A stretch of 64,000 bases of DNA from assembly GCA_017432565.1 (NCBI GenBank), contig JAFRIW010000056.1, forward strand, positions 186,001 through 250,000. Reading direction: 5' to 3'. Each line of letters begins with the position of its first letter. The first letter of the stretch is position 1. The stretch comes from Lachnospiraceae bacterium (GTDB taxonomy: Bacteria; Bacillota; Clostridia; Lachnospirales; Lachnospiraceae). A program made the translations under genes and the position numbers. The notes under the pieces are model-generated. The model did no database searches. It had not been told where the DNA came from and worked only from the letters and a program-made list of their open reading frames with translations. Shown here one piece after another: positions 8,241 to 16,445 of the stretch.

Positions 8241-9872
8241 TTGAAAGGAAAAAAGGCTGAAAAGCATTCTCTGCGGCGGGAGTTTCTTCTGATTTTCATA
8301 TTTCTTATTGCGGGTACTTCACTGCTGTTCTGGCTGATGAATTCGTTCTTTCTGGAAAGATACTATCTCTCCAGAAAGGCCCGGGCGCTGACCGGTGTTT
8401 TCACGAGTCTGTCGGAAGCAGCCAGGGACGGAAGGCTGAAATCGGACGATTTTGACGCGGAGCTTGTCACCTTCGCCAGCAGAGATAATATAGAAGTCAT
8501 TGTTCTGGACACAGAGTCAAGAACAGTGAAGGCTTATGCCTCCGACTCGGATGTAATGATCCGGCGCATGTGGGACAATCTGTTTTCTGCCCAGGATGAC
8601 AGCAGCGAAACCGATTTCTTCGGCCATCCGCTGCAGGAAAGTGCGGAAGACGAAGTGAATACAGATACGGAATACACCATAACGAGGCGGCTAAAGTCCG
8701 CGCCGGAGCTGTCCACCCAGATTGTACGGCATAACACAACCGGACTTGAATACATGGAACAGTGGGGAATTCTGCCCGACGGAAGTCTGTGTCTTCTCCG
8801 TACTGCGCTCCTGTCAATCCGGAACAGCACGGCGATTGCCAACCGGTTTCTGGTCTATATTGCCCTCATCGCCATTGCGGTCGGCGCCGTTGTGGCAACG
8901 CTTCTTTCGGAGCGCATTGTTTCGCCGATCCGGGATCTCACCAGAATTTCCGAGAAGATGAGACAGCTGGATTTCAGCGAGCGATATGTGGGAGAGGACC
9001 GGACGGAGATTGCAGAACTCGGACAGAATATCAATGAGCTTGCCGACTCGCTTGAGAAAAATATCCTGGAGCTGAAAACGGCAAATATTGCACTTCAGCG
9101 CGATCTGGAGCAGCGTGAGAAACGGGGAGAGCTGCAGCGGGAATTTATTTCGGATGTCACCCATGAACTGAAGACACCGATCGCTCTGATTGAAGGATAC
9201 GCGGAGGGCCTGCAGGAAGGCCTGGCGGATGATCCGGAAAGCCGGGATGAATACCTTTCCGTGATCCGGGATGAAGCCGATAAAATGAACCGGCTGGTAC
9301 AGAAGCTGCTGACGCTCTCGCACCTTGAATTCGGGGATTCCGCTGTATCCATGGAACATTTTGACCTGGCTGAGGTGATCCGGAATTATCTGCGCTCGGC
9401 GGGAATTCTGGCGCAGCAGGAAGGGATTGTGCTGCGTACGAATATAGAAGAAGATACGCAGATACCGGTCTGGTCTGACCCTTATCTGACAGAAGAAGTG
9501 CTCCAGAATTACTACACGAATGCAGTGCACTACGCAAGGCCGGTGGGGGGCGAAAAAGTCATTGACATTCGGGCTGAATATAAGGAAAATTGTGTTCATG
9601 TCAGTGTTTTCAACACGGGCGACCCGATTCCGGAAGAGGCACTTCCGCGGATCTGGGACAAATTCTACAAGGTTGACAAGGCGAGAACGAGAGAGTACGG
9701 CGGCTCCGGCATCGGCCTTTCCATTGTAAAGGCCTGCATGGAGCAGCTCCATCAGCCATACGGTGTCATTAACTATGACAACGGTGTTTCGTTCTGGTTT
9801 GAGCTGGACTGTCAGGCCGGAACCGGCACAGAGCAGACGGCGGAGGAGAATCAGCTTGGTAGCGATCATTGA
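8241..9872 (+). CDS. Membrane sensor histidine kinase (VanS-like)
   Basis: A 543-residue kinase. One membrane helix lies near residues 16-38, followed by an extracytoplasmic sensing domain of about 160 residues, a second helix near 200-222, a HAMP linker, a HisKA domain with His308 in DVTHELKTPIALIEGYAEG, and an ATPase domain with N-box NYYTNAVHYA and G-box GGSGIGLSIVK. The H-box wording is that of VanS-type kinases. The start is placed at TTG 8241 because GAGGAGA lies about 10 bases upstream; the frame also has a TTG at 8160 without a clear site. Its 3' end overlaps hisH by 17 bases. The regulator at 6003-6677 is the probable partner, split off by the reverse-strand coiled-coil gene. The signal sensed is unknown. 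Confidence 0.9.
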   Translation: MKGKKAEKHSLRREFLLIFIFLIAGTSLLFWLMNSFFLERYYLSRKARALTGVFTSLSEAARDGRLKSDDFDAELVTFASRDNIEVIVLDTESRTVKAYASDSDVMIRRMWDNLFSAQDDSSETDFFGHPLQESAEDEVNTDTEYTITRRLKSAPELSTQIVRHNTTGLEYMEQWGILPDGSLCLLRTALLSIRNSTAIANRFLVYIALIAIAVGAVVATLLSERIVSPIRDLTRISEKMRQLDFSERYVGEDRTEIAELGQNINELADSLEKNILELKTANIALQRDLEQREKRGELQREFISDVTHELKTPIALIEGYAEGLQEGLADDPESRDEYLSVIRDEADKMNRLVQKLLTLSHLEFGDSAVSMEHFDLAEVIRNYLRSAGILAQQEGIVLRTNIEEDTQIPVWSDPYLTEEVLQNYYTNAVHYARPVGGEKVIDIRAEYKENCVHVSVFNTGDPIPEEALPRIWDKFYKVDKARTREYGGSGIGLSIVKACMEQLHQPYGVINYDNGVSFWFELDCQAGTGTEQTAEENQLGSDH

Positions 9873-10494
9873 TTATGGAGCCGGCAATATCAGAAGCGTT
9901 GAGAATGCGGTCAGGCTGTTGGGCCGCGAAGTGATCCTGACGAAGGATCCGGATGTAATCCGGACGGCGGATCATGTCATCCTGCCCGGCGTCGGCGCTT
10001 TCGGCGACGCCATGGAGAGAATCAGGTCCGGCGGGATGGAGCAGGTGATCTGTGACGCAGCCTCCGGCGGTGTTCCTTTTCTCGGGATCTGCCTGGGACT
10101 GCAGCTTCTGTTCGAGGAGAGTGAGGAAAGTCCCGGTGTGACGGGACTGGGCGTTCTCGGGGGGAAGATTCTCCGTTTTCCGGACCGGTCGCAGAAGGTT
10201 CCTCAGATCGGCTGGAACGATCTGTACTATCCTTCTGAATTCAGCGGGACCGCCGGTGAAGAGAAGGGCCGCCTGTTCCGGGGGATCCCGGAGCACAGCT
10301 ATGTCTATTTTGTGCATTCTTTTTATCTGCAGGCCCGGGACAGAAAAATCGTCAGTGCCGGCGCTTTTTACGGAACAGATTTTGACGCATCGATAGAGAG
10401 CGGAAATCTGTTCGCGTGTCAGTTCCATCCTGAAAAAAGCGAAACCGTCGGCCTGAAGATTCTGCAGAACTTCCTGGAGGTGTCATCATGCTGA
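9856..10494 (+). CDS. hisH: Imidazole glycerol phosphate synthase, glutaminase subunit
   Basis: A 212-residue class-I glutamine amidotransferase. It releases ammonia from glutamine for HisF in histidine synthesis. The sequence begins [10 protein letters not shown], the standard HisH start, and shows the nucleophile Cys79 in GICLGLQ and the His-Glu pair in QFHPEKSE. The start is TTG at 9856, chosen because GGAGGAGA (9842-9849) lies directly upstream and the family N-terminus begins there. The frame extends upstream to an ATG at 9763 inside the kinase gene, but that part resembles nothing. It overlaps the kinase gene at its 5' end and hisF by 7 bases at its 3' end, implying translational coupling. 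No other his gene is in the window. Confidence 0.95.
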   Translation: MVAIIDYGAGNIRSVENAVRLLGREVILTKDPDVIRTADHVILPGVGAFGDAMERIRSGGMEQVICDAASGGVPFLGICLGLQLLFEESEESPGVTGLGVLGGKILRFPDRSQKVPQIGWNDLYYPSEFSGTAGEEKGRLFRGIPEHSYVYFVHSFYLQARDRKIVSAGAFYGTDFDASIESGNLFACQFHPEKSETVGLKILQNFLEVSSC

Positions 10495-11291
10495 CCAAAA
10501 GGATTATTCCCTGCCTGGATGTCAATAACGGACGCGTCGTCAAGGGTGTCAATTTTGTGAGTCTGCGCGACGCCGGTGACCCGGTGGAAGCCGGAGCGGC
10601 CTATTCCGCGGCAGGTGCGGATGAACTGGTATTTCTGGATATTACCGCGACCTCCGATGCGAGAGAGACCGTGACCGACATGGTCCGCCGTGTCGCCGAA
10701 AAAGTCTTTATTCCTTTTACCGTCGGCGGCGGAATCCGCACAGTGGAGGACATGAAAGCAATCCTGCGGGAAGGGGCGGACAAGGTGTCCGTCAATTCCG
10801 CGGCGGTCAGACGCCCTGAGCTGATTTCAGAAGGCGCGGAGCGTTTCGGCTCCCAGTGTATTGTGGTCGCCATTGACGCAAGACGCAGACAGAATCCGGA
10901 TTACGGGAGCGGCATAACCGGCGTTTCGGGAGGATTTAATGTCTATGTGGCGGGCGGCCGGATCGATACCGGCATCGACGCGGCTGAGTGGGCGATCCGT
11001 GCACAGGAGCTCGGGGCGGGCGAAATCCTGCTGACCAGCATGGACGGAGACGGGACAAAAGCCGGCTATGACCTTGAACTGACGCGCGCCGTTGCGGATG
11101 CGGTCAGGATTCCGGTGATTGCGTCGGGCGGCGCCGGAAAACCGGAGCATTTTTATGAGGCGCTGACGGAAGGCGGGGCAGATGCCGCACTGGCCGCGTC
11201 TTTATTCCATTTTAAAGAACTTGAGATCCGGGAAGTGAAAGAGTACCTGGCCGGCAGGGGCGTTCCTGTGCGGCTGCCGGTACCGATGTAA
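10488..11291 (+). CDS. hisF: Imidazole glycerol phosphate synthase, cyclase subunit
   Basis: A 267-residue (beta/alpha)8 barrel that closes the imidazole ring, giving imidazole glycerol phosphate and AICAR. Catalytic aspartates appear in [10 protein letters not shown] near the N-terminus and in VVAIDARR near residue 130. The phosphate-binding glycine loops FTVGGGIR and VIASGGAG are intact. It overlaps hisH by 7 bases with its own ATG. Length and motifs are those of the biosynthetic enzyme and not of the divergent WbuZ-type relatives in polysaccharide loci. A standalone hisHF pair behind a sensor kinase is an unusual setting; the other histidine genes must be elsewhere. Confidence 0.95.
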   Translation: MLTKRIIPCLDVNNGRVVKGVNFVSLRDAGDPVEAGAAYSAAGADELVFLDITATSDARETVTDMVRRVAEKVFIPFTVGGGIRTVEDMKAILREGADKVSVNSAAVRRPELISEGAERFGSQCIVVAIDARRRQNPDYGSGITGVSGGFNVYVAGGRIDTGIDAAEWAIRAQELGAGEILLTSMDGDGTKAGYDLELTRAVADAVRIPVIASGGAGKPEHFYEALTEGGADAALAASLFHFKELEIREVKEYLAGRGVPVRLPVPM

Positions 11292-11343
11292 GGATCACCG
11301 GGAAACAGAAGTTAATAAATCCACATTCAGGAGGTTTTGAGCA

Positions 11344-12798
11344 ATGAGCGTTATGGGTTATTTCAGACAGATCTGCGCTATTCCGCACGGATCCTTTCAC
11401 ACAGAACAGATCAGCAGCTTTCTCGAACAGTTTGCACAGGACGAAAAACTGCGTTATGTGCGTGACGAGGCGGGAAATGTCATCATTTTCAAGCCGGCCT
11501 CGCCCGGATATGAGGATCATGAACCACTGATCCTGCAGGGACACGTCGATATGGTCCTGGAGAAAACCGCAGACTGTACGAAAGACCTTGAAAAGGAAGC
11601 AATCACACTCATCGAGGACGGGGAATGGCTGAAGGCGGACCGGACCACACTGGGCGCCGATGACGGAACAGCAGTCGCCATGATGATGGAGGCACTCTCG
11701 GACAACTCCCTTGCACACCCTCCGCTGGAATGCGTTTTTACCGTAAATGAAGAAGTAGGCATGCTGGGCGCCGAGGCTCTGGATACATCTGTTCTTTCCG
11801 GTACCCGCCTGCTGAATCTCGACTCGGAAGAGGAAGGTGTGCTGACCGCAGGCTGTGCGGGCGGAGCGGAGGAGACCTTCCGCGTGCCGTTCAAGACGGA
11901 AACAGAGGACGGAATTCTTGTGGAATTTCTTGTGGACGGTCTGCTGGGCGGTCACTCAGGCGACGCGATCAACCGGGGACGCGCAAATGCGGACTTTATC
12001 ATGGCCAGACTTCTGTACCGCCTGATGAAAAAATACGAATTCAATCTGGTAAGCATCGAAGGCGGAAACAAAGATAATGCCATTCCGCGTGAGTGCCGGG
12101 CGAGCATTCTGTTTCCGAACGGCGCGGAGCAGTCTACTATCGAAAAGACCGTTCAGAAAATCGATGACCAGATCGTTGCCGAATACAGCAGGACCGACCC
12201 GGAACTGTCTGTCACCTGGAACTGGAAGGGAGATGAAAACCTTCGCCGGGATGTTCTGTGCATGACGGAAAAGGCAACCCGCAAAGCCCTGCGTCTTCTG
12301 ATGGCGCTTCCGAACGGTGTGATCGAGTACAGCCCGGATTTCCCCGGACTTCCGCAGACCTCGCTTTCCATGGGCATTCTGAAGACAGAAATGCCGGAAG
12401 ACGAAGACGGAGAAATTGTTCTGACCGGAACTTTTCTTGTCCGCAGCAGCATTAACTCCCAGAAGGGCTATGTGATTAACCGGCTGGAGGCGATCGTGAA
12501 AGAATTCGACGGCGAGCTCACCGAGTGCGGCGTCTATCCGGCGTGGGAATATCGTCCCGACTCTTCCTTCCGCAATATGATTGTCTCGGTCTTTGAGGCA
12601 AAATTCGGCAGAAAGCCCGAGGTTGTGATGATTCACGGTGGTCTGGAGTGCGGCCTGCTCTCAGGCAAAATCGCAGGCCTGGACTGCGTATCCATCGGCC
12701 CCGATACAGAAGATATTCACACGCCTGCGGAGCGGCTGAACATTCCGAGCTTCGAGCGGACCTGGGAGCTTGTGAAGGGGATCATGGAACAGGCCTGA
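11344..12798 (+). CDS. pepD: Aminoacyl-histidine dipeptidase (M20 family, PepD type)
   Basis: A 484-residue M20 metallopeptidase of the PepD (beta-Ala-His / Xaa-His dipeptidase) type, cytoplasmic. Two-zinc-site residues are visible: QGHVDMV (His67, Asp69), LGADDG (Asp106) and NEEVGM (catalytic Glu136, Glu137). An inserted dimerisation domain fills the centre (about 200-380), with HSGD at its beginning. Length matches family members. AGGAGG at 11331-11336 supports the ATG at 11344. It follows hisF by 52 bases without a terminator, so co-transcription is possible; a link through histidine is tempting but unproven. Substrate specificity beyond small dipeptides cannot be read. Confidence 0.9.
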   Translation: MSVMGYFRQICAIPHGSFHTEQISSFLEQFAQDEKLRYVRDEAGNVIIFKPASPGYEDHEPLILQGHVDMVLEKTADCTKDLEKEAITLIEDGEWLKADRTTLGADDGTAVAMMMEALSDNSLAHPPLECVFTVNEEVGMLGAEALDTSVLSGTRLLNLDSEEEGVLTAGCAGGAEETFRVPFKTETEDGILVEFLVDGLLGGHSGDAINRGRANADFIMARLLYRLMKKYEFNLVSIEGGNKDNAIPRECRASILFPNGAEQSTIEKTVQKIDDQIVAEYSRTDPELSVTWNWKGDENLRRDVLCMTEKATRKALRLLMALPNGVIEYSPDFPGLPQTSLSMGILKTEMPEDEDGEIVLTGTFLVRSSINSQKGYVINRLEAIVKEFDGELTECGVYPAWEYRPDSSFRNMIVSVFEAKFGRKPEVVMIHGGLECGLLSGKIAGLDCVSIGPDTEDIHTPAERLNIPSFERTWELVKGIMEQA

Positions 12799-12835
12799 AA
12801 ACAGGCAGTTCCGCAGCGGAAAGAGGAACGTTAAA

Positions 12836-13531
12836 GTGGCTCAGATTGCGAACGACTGGCTTCCCGCGGTGAACGCGGAATTCAGGAAGCCGTATTACCG
12901 GGATCTCTATGCATTTGTGAAGCAGGAGTATGCGACGAAGGTGGTCTATCCGCCCGCGGAGGATCTGTTCAATGCACTGCATCTGACGCCGCTTTCCAAA
13001 GTAAAGGTTGTTATTTTGGGACAGGACCCGTATCATAATGTGGGTCAGGCTCACGGATTATCCTTTTCCGTTCCGCCGGGACAGGAGATTCCGCCTTCTC
13101 TGGTGAACATATACAGGGAGCTGCATGATGATATCGGCTGCAGAATGCCGGACAACGGCTATCTTGTCAAGTGGGCTGAGCAGGGCGTGCTGCTGCTGAA
13201 CACAGTGCTGACAGTCCGCGCACACCAGGCGGGGTCCCATCAGGGGAAAGGCTGGGAGCAGTTCACGGGTGCCATTCTGCAGGCCGTGAATGAACAGGAC
13301 AGACCGATCGTTTATATGCTGTGGGGATCACAGGCCCAGAGCAGGGCGCCGATGCTGACCAACCCGGATCATCTGATCCTGCGCGCGCCGCATCCGTCCC
13401 CGCTGTCCGCGTACCGGGGATTTTTCGGATGCAGACATTTCAGTCAGTGCAACGCATTTCTTGAAGAACACGGAGAGCAGCCGATCGACTGGCAGATCGA
13501 GGATATACATACTGCATCATTACAGAATTGA
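12836..13531 (+). CDS. ung: Uracil-DNA glycosylase (family 1)
   Basis: A 231-residue family-1 enzyme that removes uracil from DNA in base-excision repair. The water-activating motif GQDPYHN (Asp64) is at 62-68, and the minor-groove loop HPSPLSAYRGFFG near 185-197. Length is normal for Ung. The start is GTG at 12836, with AGAGGAA about 10 bases upstream; the frame matches the family from the first residues (NDWLPAVNAEF). It lies 37 bases after pepD and 9 bases before lysA on the same strand. Confidence 0.96.
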   Translation: MAQIANDWLPAVNAEFRKPYYRDLYAFVKQEYATKVVYPPAEDLFNALHLTPLSKVKVVILGQDPYHNVGQAHGLSFSVPPGQEIPPSLVNIYRELHDDIGCRMPDNGYLVKWAEQGVLLLNTVLTVRAHQAGSHQGKGWEQFTGAILQAVNEQDRPIVYMLWGSQAQSRAPMLTNPDHLILRAPHPSPLSAYRGFFGCRHFSQCNAFLEEHGEQPIDWQIEDIHTASLQN

Positions 13532-13540
13532 GGAGATACT

Positions 13541-14899
13541 ATGAAAAAAATTCCGTTTGTGACCAGAGAACAGGTAGAAGAGATTGCCCGGAGCTATCCG
13601 ACACCGTTCTATCTCTACGATGAAGCGGGCATACGCCGGAACGCGCAGGCTGTCCGCGATGCATTCGCATGGAATCCGGGATTCCGCGAGTATTTTGCCG
13701 TCAAAGCAACGCCCAACCCGTATCTCATGGACATTCTGAAGGAGTATGACTGCGGTTTTGACTGTTCCTCCGAAGCCGAGCTCAAGCTCTCTGAAGCAGT
13801 CGGTGCGGACGGTCCGCATATCATGTTTTCTTCCAATGAAACGCCCGCGCATGAGTATGAGGTTGCGCTGAAGCTGGGTGCCATCATCAATCTGGATGAT
13901 ATCACGCACATTCCCTTCCTCGAGAAGATTATTCTCGGCCTGCTGGAGCAGGGATACGGCTATGATGAGAGCGGTATGAAGCTGGTGCCGGGCGGCCGTG
14001 TGCCGGAGGAGGGGAAGGTCTTCCCGAAAAAGATGAGCTGCCGCTACAATCCGGGCGGTGTGTTCAGAATGAGCAACGGTATTATGGACAACCCGGGTGA
14101 CTCCAAGTACGGCTTTACAAAGGAGCAGCTGTTTGAAGGCTTCCGGATTCTGAAAGAGCGGGGCGTGGAGGACTTCGGAATTCATGCTTTTCTTGCCAGC
14201 AACACCGTGACCAATGAATATTATCCGACGCTGGCTTCCCAGCTGTTCGCGCTGGCGGTGGAACTGCATCGGGATGTGGAGGTCCATATGGCCTTCGTCA
14301 ATCTCTCGGGCGGTGTCGGCGTCGCATACAAGCCGGAAGCAAAACCGAATGATATCGCCGAAATCGGTGCGGGTGTCCACAGAGTTTATGAAGAGATCTT
14401 CGCACCTGAAGGGATGGATGACGTCGCTGTTTATACGGAAATGGGCCGTTTCATGATGGCTCCCTACGGCGCGCTGATCACAAAGGTGATTCATGAAAAG
14501 CACATTTACAAGGAGTACATCGGTGTGGATGCCTGCGCAGCCAACCTGATGCGTCCCGCCATGTACGGTGCTTACCACCACATTACTGTTCTGGGCAAGG
14601 AAAACGAACTGAGGGATCACAAGTATGACGTCGCAGGGTCTCTCTGTGAGAACAACGATAAATTTGCCATTGACCGGATTCTGCCGGAGGTGGAAAAGGG
14701 AGATTACCTGTTCATTCACGATGCCGGTGCGCACGGCTTTGCGATGGGATACAACTACAACGGAAGACTCTGGTCGGCGGAGCTTCTGCTGCGGGAGGAC
14801 GGGAGCGTAAAGCTCATCCGCAGAGCGCAGACACTGCGCGATTATTTTGCAACCTTTGACGGTTCGCCGTATTTTGACAGGATTGATTTCGAGGGATGA
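13541..14899 (+). CDS. lysA: Diaminopimelate decarboxylase
   Basis: A 452-residue fold-III PLP decarboxylase that makes lysine from meso-diaminopimelate. PLP lysine Lys55 is in YFAVKATPNP; the second-subunit active-site segment LCENND corresponds to the family CESxD motif. Length is slightly above the usual 415-440 because of a short insert around 145-165. AGGAG lies 6 bases before the ATG. No lysine riboswitch fits in the 9-base gap to ung, so control must lie further upstream or be absent. Carboxynorspermidine decarboxylase is an alternative within the fold, but the motif wording and context fit lysA better. Confidence 0.87.
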   Translation: MKKIPFVTREQVEEIARSYPTPFYLYDEAGIRRNAQAVRDAFAWNPGFREYFAVKATPNPYLMDILKEYDCGFDCSSEAELKLSEAVGADGPHIMFSSNETPAHEYEVALKLGAIINLDDITHIPFLEKIILGLLEQGYGYDESGMKLVPGGRVPEEGKVFPKKMSCRYNPGGVFRMSNGIMDNPGDSKYGFTKEQLFEGFRILKERGVEDFGIHAFLASNTVTNEYYPTLASQLFALAVELHRDVEVHMAFVNLSGGVGVAYKPEAKPNDIAEIGAGVHRVYEEIFAPEGMDDVAVYTEMGRFMMAPYGALITKVIHEKHIYKEYIGVDACAANLMRPAMYGAYHHITVLGKENELRDHKYDVAGSLCENNDKFAIDRILPEVEKGDYLFIHDAGAHGFAMGYNYNGRLWSAELLLREDGSVKLIRRAQTLRDYFATFDGSPYFDRIDFEG

Positions 14900-14914
14900 C
14901 CGCGGCCGGAAACG

Positions 14915-14943
14915 TTGATTTTCGGGAAAACCTGTTGTAATAT
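14915..14943 (+). promoter_or_regulatory. Promoter of tRNA-Leu
   Basis: -35 TTGATT (14915-14920), exactly 17 bases, then -10 TAATAT (14938-14943). Predicted start is near 14950, 18 bases before the mature tRNA 5' end. The -35 box lies 15 bases past the lysA stop. Confidence 0.75.
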
Positions 14944-14949
14944 ATTTTT

Positions 14950-14967
14950 CCGGGCACGGCCCGGTTT
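14950..14967 (+). other. GC-rich hairpin between lysA and tRNA-Leu
   Basis: Stem CCGGGC (14950-14955) / GCCCGG (14959-14964), loop ACG, then TTT directly before the tRNA. It can serve as a weak terminator for lysA read-through. From the tRNA promoter it would form at the very 5' end of the tRNA precursor. Confidence 0.6.
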
Positions 14968-15050
14968 GCTGGAGTGGCGAAATGGCAGACGCGACAGACT
15001 CAAAATCTGTTTTCCGCAAGGGAGTGTGGGTTCAAGTCCCATCTCCAGCA
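14968..15050 (+). tRNA. tRNA-Leu, anticodon CAA
   Basis: An 83-base cloverleaf. Acceptor stem GCTGGAG (14968-14974) pairs with CTCCAGC (15043-15049), discriminator A. The anticodon stem ACAGA/TCTGT encloses loop CTCAAAA, giving anticodon CAA (reads UUG). A long class-II variable arm (TTCC-GCAA-GGGA) confirms leucine. T-loop TTCAAGT. CCA is not encoded. Confidence 0.95.
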
Positions 15051-15075
15051 CTCAGATTTCTCTGATTCATTCTGA

Positions 15076-15720
15076 TCATTTGACCAGCTGTGTTTCTCTC
15101 ATCAGCTGAATATGTTCATGGTTCAGTTCTCTGATCAGTGCCTCATCTTTATCCTGCATAGCCCGGACAATCTGCGTATGAAGCTCCCAGGAGAGGTCGA
15201 TGGTGTCCTTCTGCCGGTGTGATCCGACCAGATTTTTCCGGACAATCAGCAGCATTGTCTCAATTTCCCGGACATATTTTTCAATCAGATGACTGTGCGT
15301 CAGACTGGCGGCGTGAATGTGGAAGGAGATGTCACGCCGGGAGTGCTGAAGAAGCTGTTCTTCCGCGGGAAGAGCCAGAAAGTCCGTTATGTCCTGCATG
15401 AGAGAGAGCAGTTCTTCGGAAGAGGCGCGTTTCATACATTCCACGTAGGTGTAGGCTTCCAGATTTTCACGCAGATCCAGGAGCGTGCGCTGTTCGCTTT
15501 CATCGAGCTGAACACAGTAGAGGCCTTTCCGCTTCACATAATTTATGAACCCGTTCTGGCTGAGCTGATTGACAGCTTCCCGTACAGGTGTCCGGCTCAT
15601 GCCAAGCCGCCCGGCGATTACGTCTTCGCGGATGCGGTCGCCGGGTTTGATGCTGCCATTCAGAATCTGGTCAAGAATGTAATTATATGCGTTTTCCGTT
15701 AAAACAGAATTCAGTTCCAT
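15076..15720 (-). CDS. GntR/FadR-family (FCD) transcription regulator of the catabolic island
   Basis: A 214-residue regulator. The N-terminal winged helix (about 1-72) includes REDVIAGRLGMSRTPVREAV, the typical GntR recognition helix, and the C-terminal FCD ligand domain (75-214) is all-helical with spaced histidines that usually bind a metal and a carboxylate effector. The start is at 15720 (MELNSVL), with GAGAGGAA upstream; the frame extends 24 residues further without homology. It is transcribed away from the PPC-GH2-ABC module, and the 256-base divergent gap holds several inverted repeats, so control of that module and of itself is likely. FCD effectors are typically sugar acids or other organic acids, consistent with the aldonate-type enzymes in the island; that link is inference. 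Confidence 0.9.
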   Translation of the reverse strand: MELNSVLTENAYNYILDQILNGSIKPGDRIREDVIAGRLGMSRTPVREAVNQLSQNGFINYVKRKGLYCVQLDESEQRTLLDLRENLEAYTYVECMKRASSEELLSLMQDITDFLALPAEEQLLQHSRRDISFHIHAASLTHSHLIEKYVREIETMLLIVRKNLVGSHRQKDTIDLSWELHTQIVRAMQDKDEALIRELNHEHIQLMRETQLVK

Positions 15721-15793
15721 GAAAAACCGCCTGCTTCCTCTCGAAATAGTAGATCTGACTATCAGTTTACTCATTCTGATAAAATTCTTCAAT

Positions 15794-15808
15794 CATTCAT
15801 ATTGAATG
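15794..15808. promoter_or_regulatory. Inverted repeat in the divergent gap, candidate GntR operator
   Basis: CATTCA (15794-15799), TAT, TGAATG (15803-15808): a perfect 6-bp inverted repeat between the divergent GntR and PPC genes. A second one, TATCAG (15760-15765) / CTGATA (15776-15781), is closer to the GntR start. Either could be the operator; sequence alone cannot decide. Confidence 0.4.
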
Positions 15809-15873
15809 TTGCCGCGCAGATACAAAGAACGGCAAAATTTGTGAATATTACATAAATAAATTCCATATTTTAG

Positions 15874-15914
15874 AAAAATAGTGCAATTTATGCACCATCC
15901 TCCTCAAGTATAAT
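15874..15914 (+). promoter_or_regulatory. Module A promoter with TGCA palindrome
   Basis: AAAAATAGTGCA (15874-15885) runs into the palindrome GTGCA-ATTTA-TGCAC (15881-15895). A perfect -10 TATAAT lies at 15909-15914. The nearest -35 position (TTTATG, 15887-15892, 16-base spacer) is poor and overlaps the palindrome, so transcription probably needs an activator or is repressed here. The same words recur before the second PPC gene at 28605-28628. Confidence 0.55.
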
Positions 15915-15976
15915 TAGGTAAAGTGACGAAAACAGATATTATAAATTATAAAATATACAAAGATGGAGGTGGCCTC

Positions 15977-16408
15977 ATGGAGTATTACGTTGGCGAAGGA
16001 CTGGGAAGAGTTTTGATCATAGAACTTCAGAGAGGTGAGGAGCTTTTCTCCGGCGTGGAGGAGGTGCTGAAGAAAGAAGGCATCCGGAATGCCTATGTCG
16101 CCAGTGCCGTCGGCAGCACAGCCCATCTGGAATATCATCGCCCGAAGCATATGGGGGAAGTGACAGACGATGAGATGCTTTCCCTGGAAGGTCCGTTTGA
16201 ATTCGGCGGCATTTCGGGCACTGTCATTAACGGTTCGGCACATTTTCATTTTTCAGCCGGCGGAACAAAGGGAAATCATATCGGTCATCTGGAGCGCGGA
16301 ACGACAGTTCTTTATCTGCTGGAGCTGCTGGTAATCGAGCTGAAGGGATTCGATCTGGAGCGGAAAATGACGCCGGAAATGGTGAAACGACTGTTTCCGA
16401 AGGAGTGA
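15977..16408 (+). CDS. PPC (DUF296/PD1-like) domain protein 1
   Basis: A 143-residue stand-alone PPC domain, the fold also found in plant AT-hook proteins. Bacterial copies lack AT-hooks and form trimers; their biochemical role is not settled. Likely metal-site histidines are His89 and His91 (AHFHF) and His104 (GHLERGTTV). The start is ATG 15977, with TGGAGGTGG upstream; the frame begins earlier at 15923 without a site. It is the first gene of module A, ahead of two GH2-type proteins and a sugar importer. A paralogue of identical length with histidines at the same positions opens module B (28754). Repeated placement in sugar loci suggests a metabolic or ligand-sensing role; that is inference. 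Confidence 0.85.
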   Translation: MEYYVGEGLGRVLIIELQRGEELFSGVEEVLKKEGIRNAYVASAVGSTAHLEYHRPKHMGEVTDDEMLSLEGPFEFGGISGTVINGSAHFHFSAGGTKGNHIGHLERGTTVLYLLELLVIELKGFDLERKMTPEMVKRLFPKE

Positions 16409-16445
16409 GGCGCAGCGGGGACTTCTTTCAGAAAGGGGATACATC

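Noticed and set aside
13532..13540. Lysine riboswitch before lysA
   Set aside because: The gap to ung is 9 bases, far too short.
15977..16408. PPC proteins as nucleoid or AT-hook DNA-binding proteins
   Set aside because: No AT-hook sequence is present; the bacterial single-domain form does not imply DNA binding.
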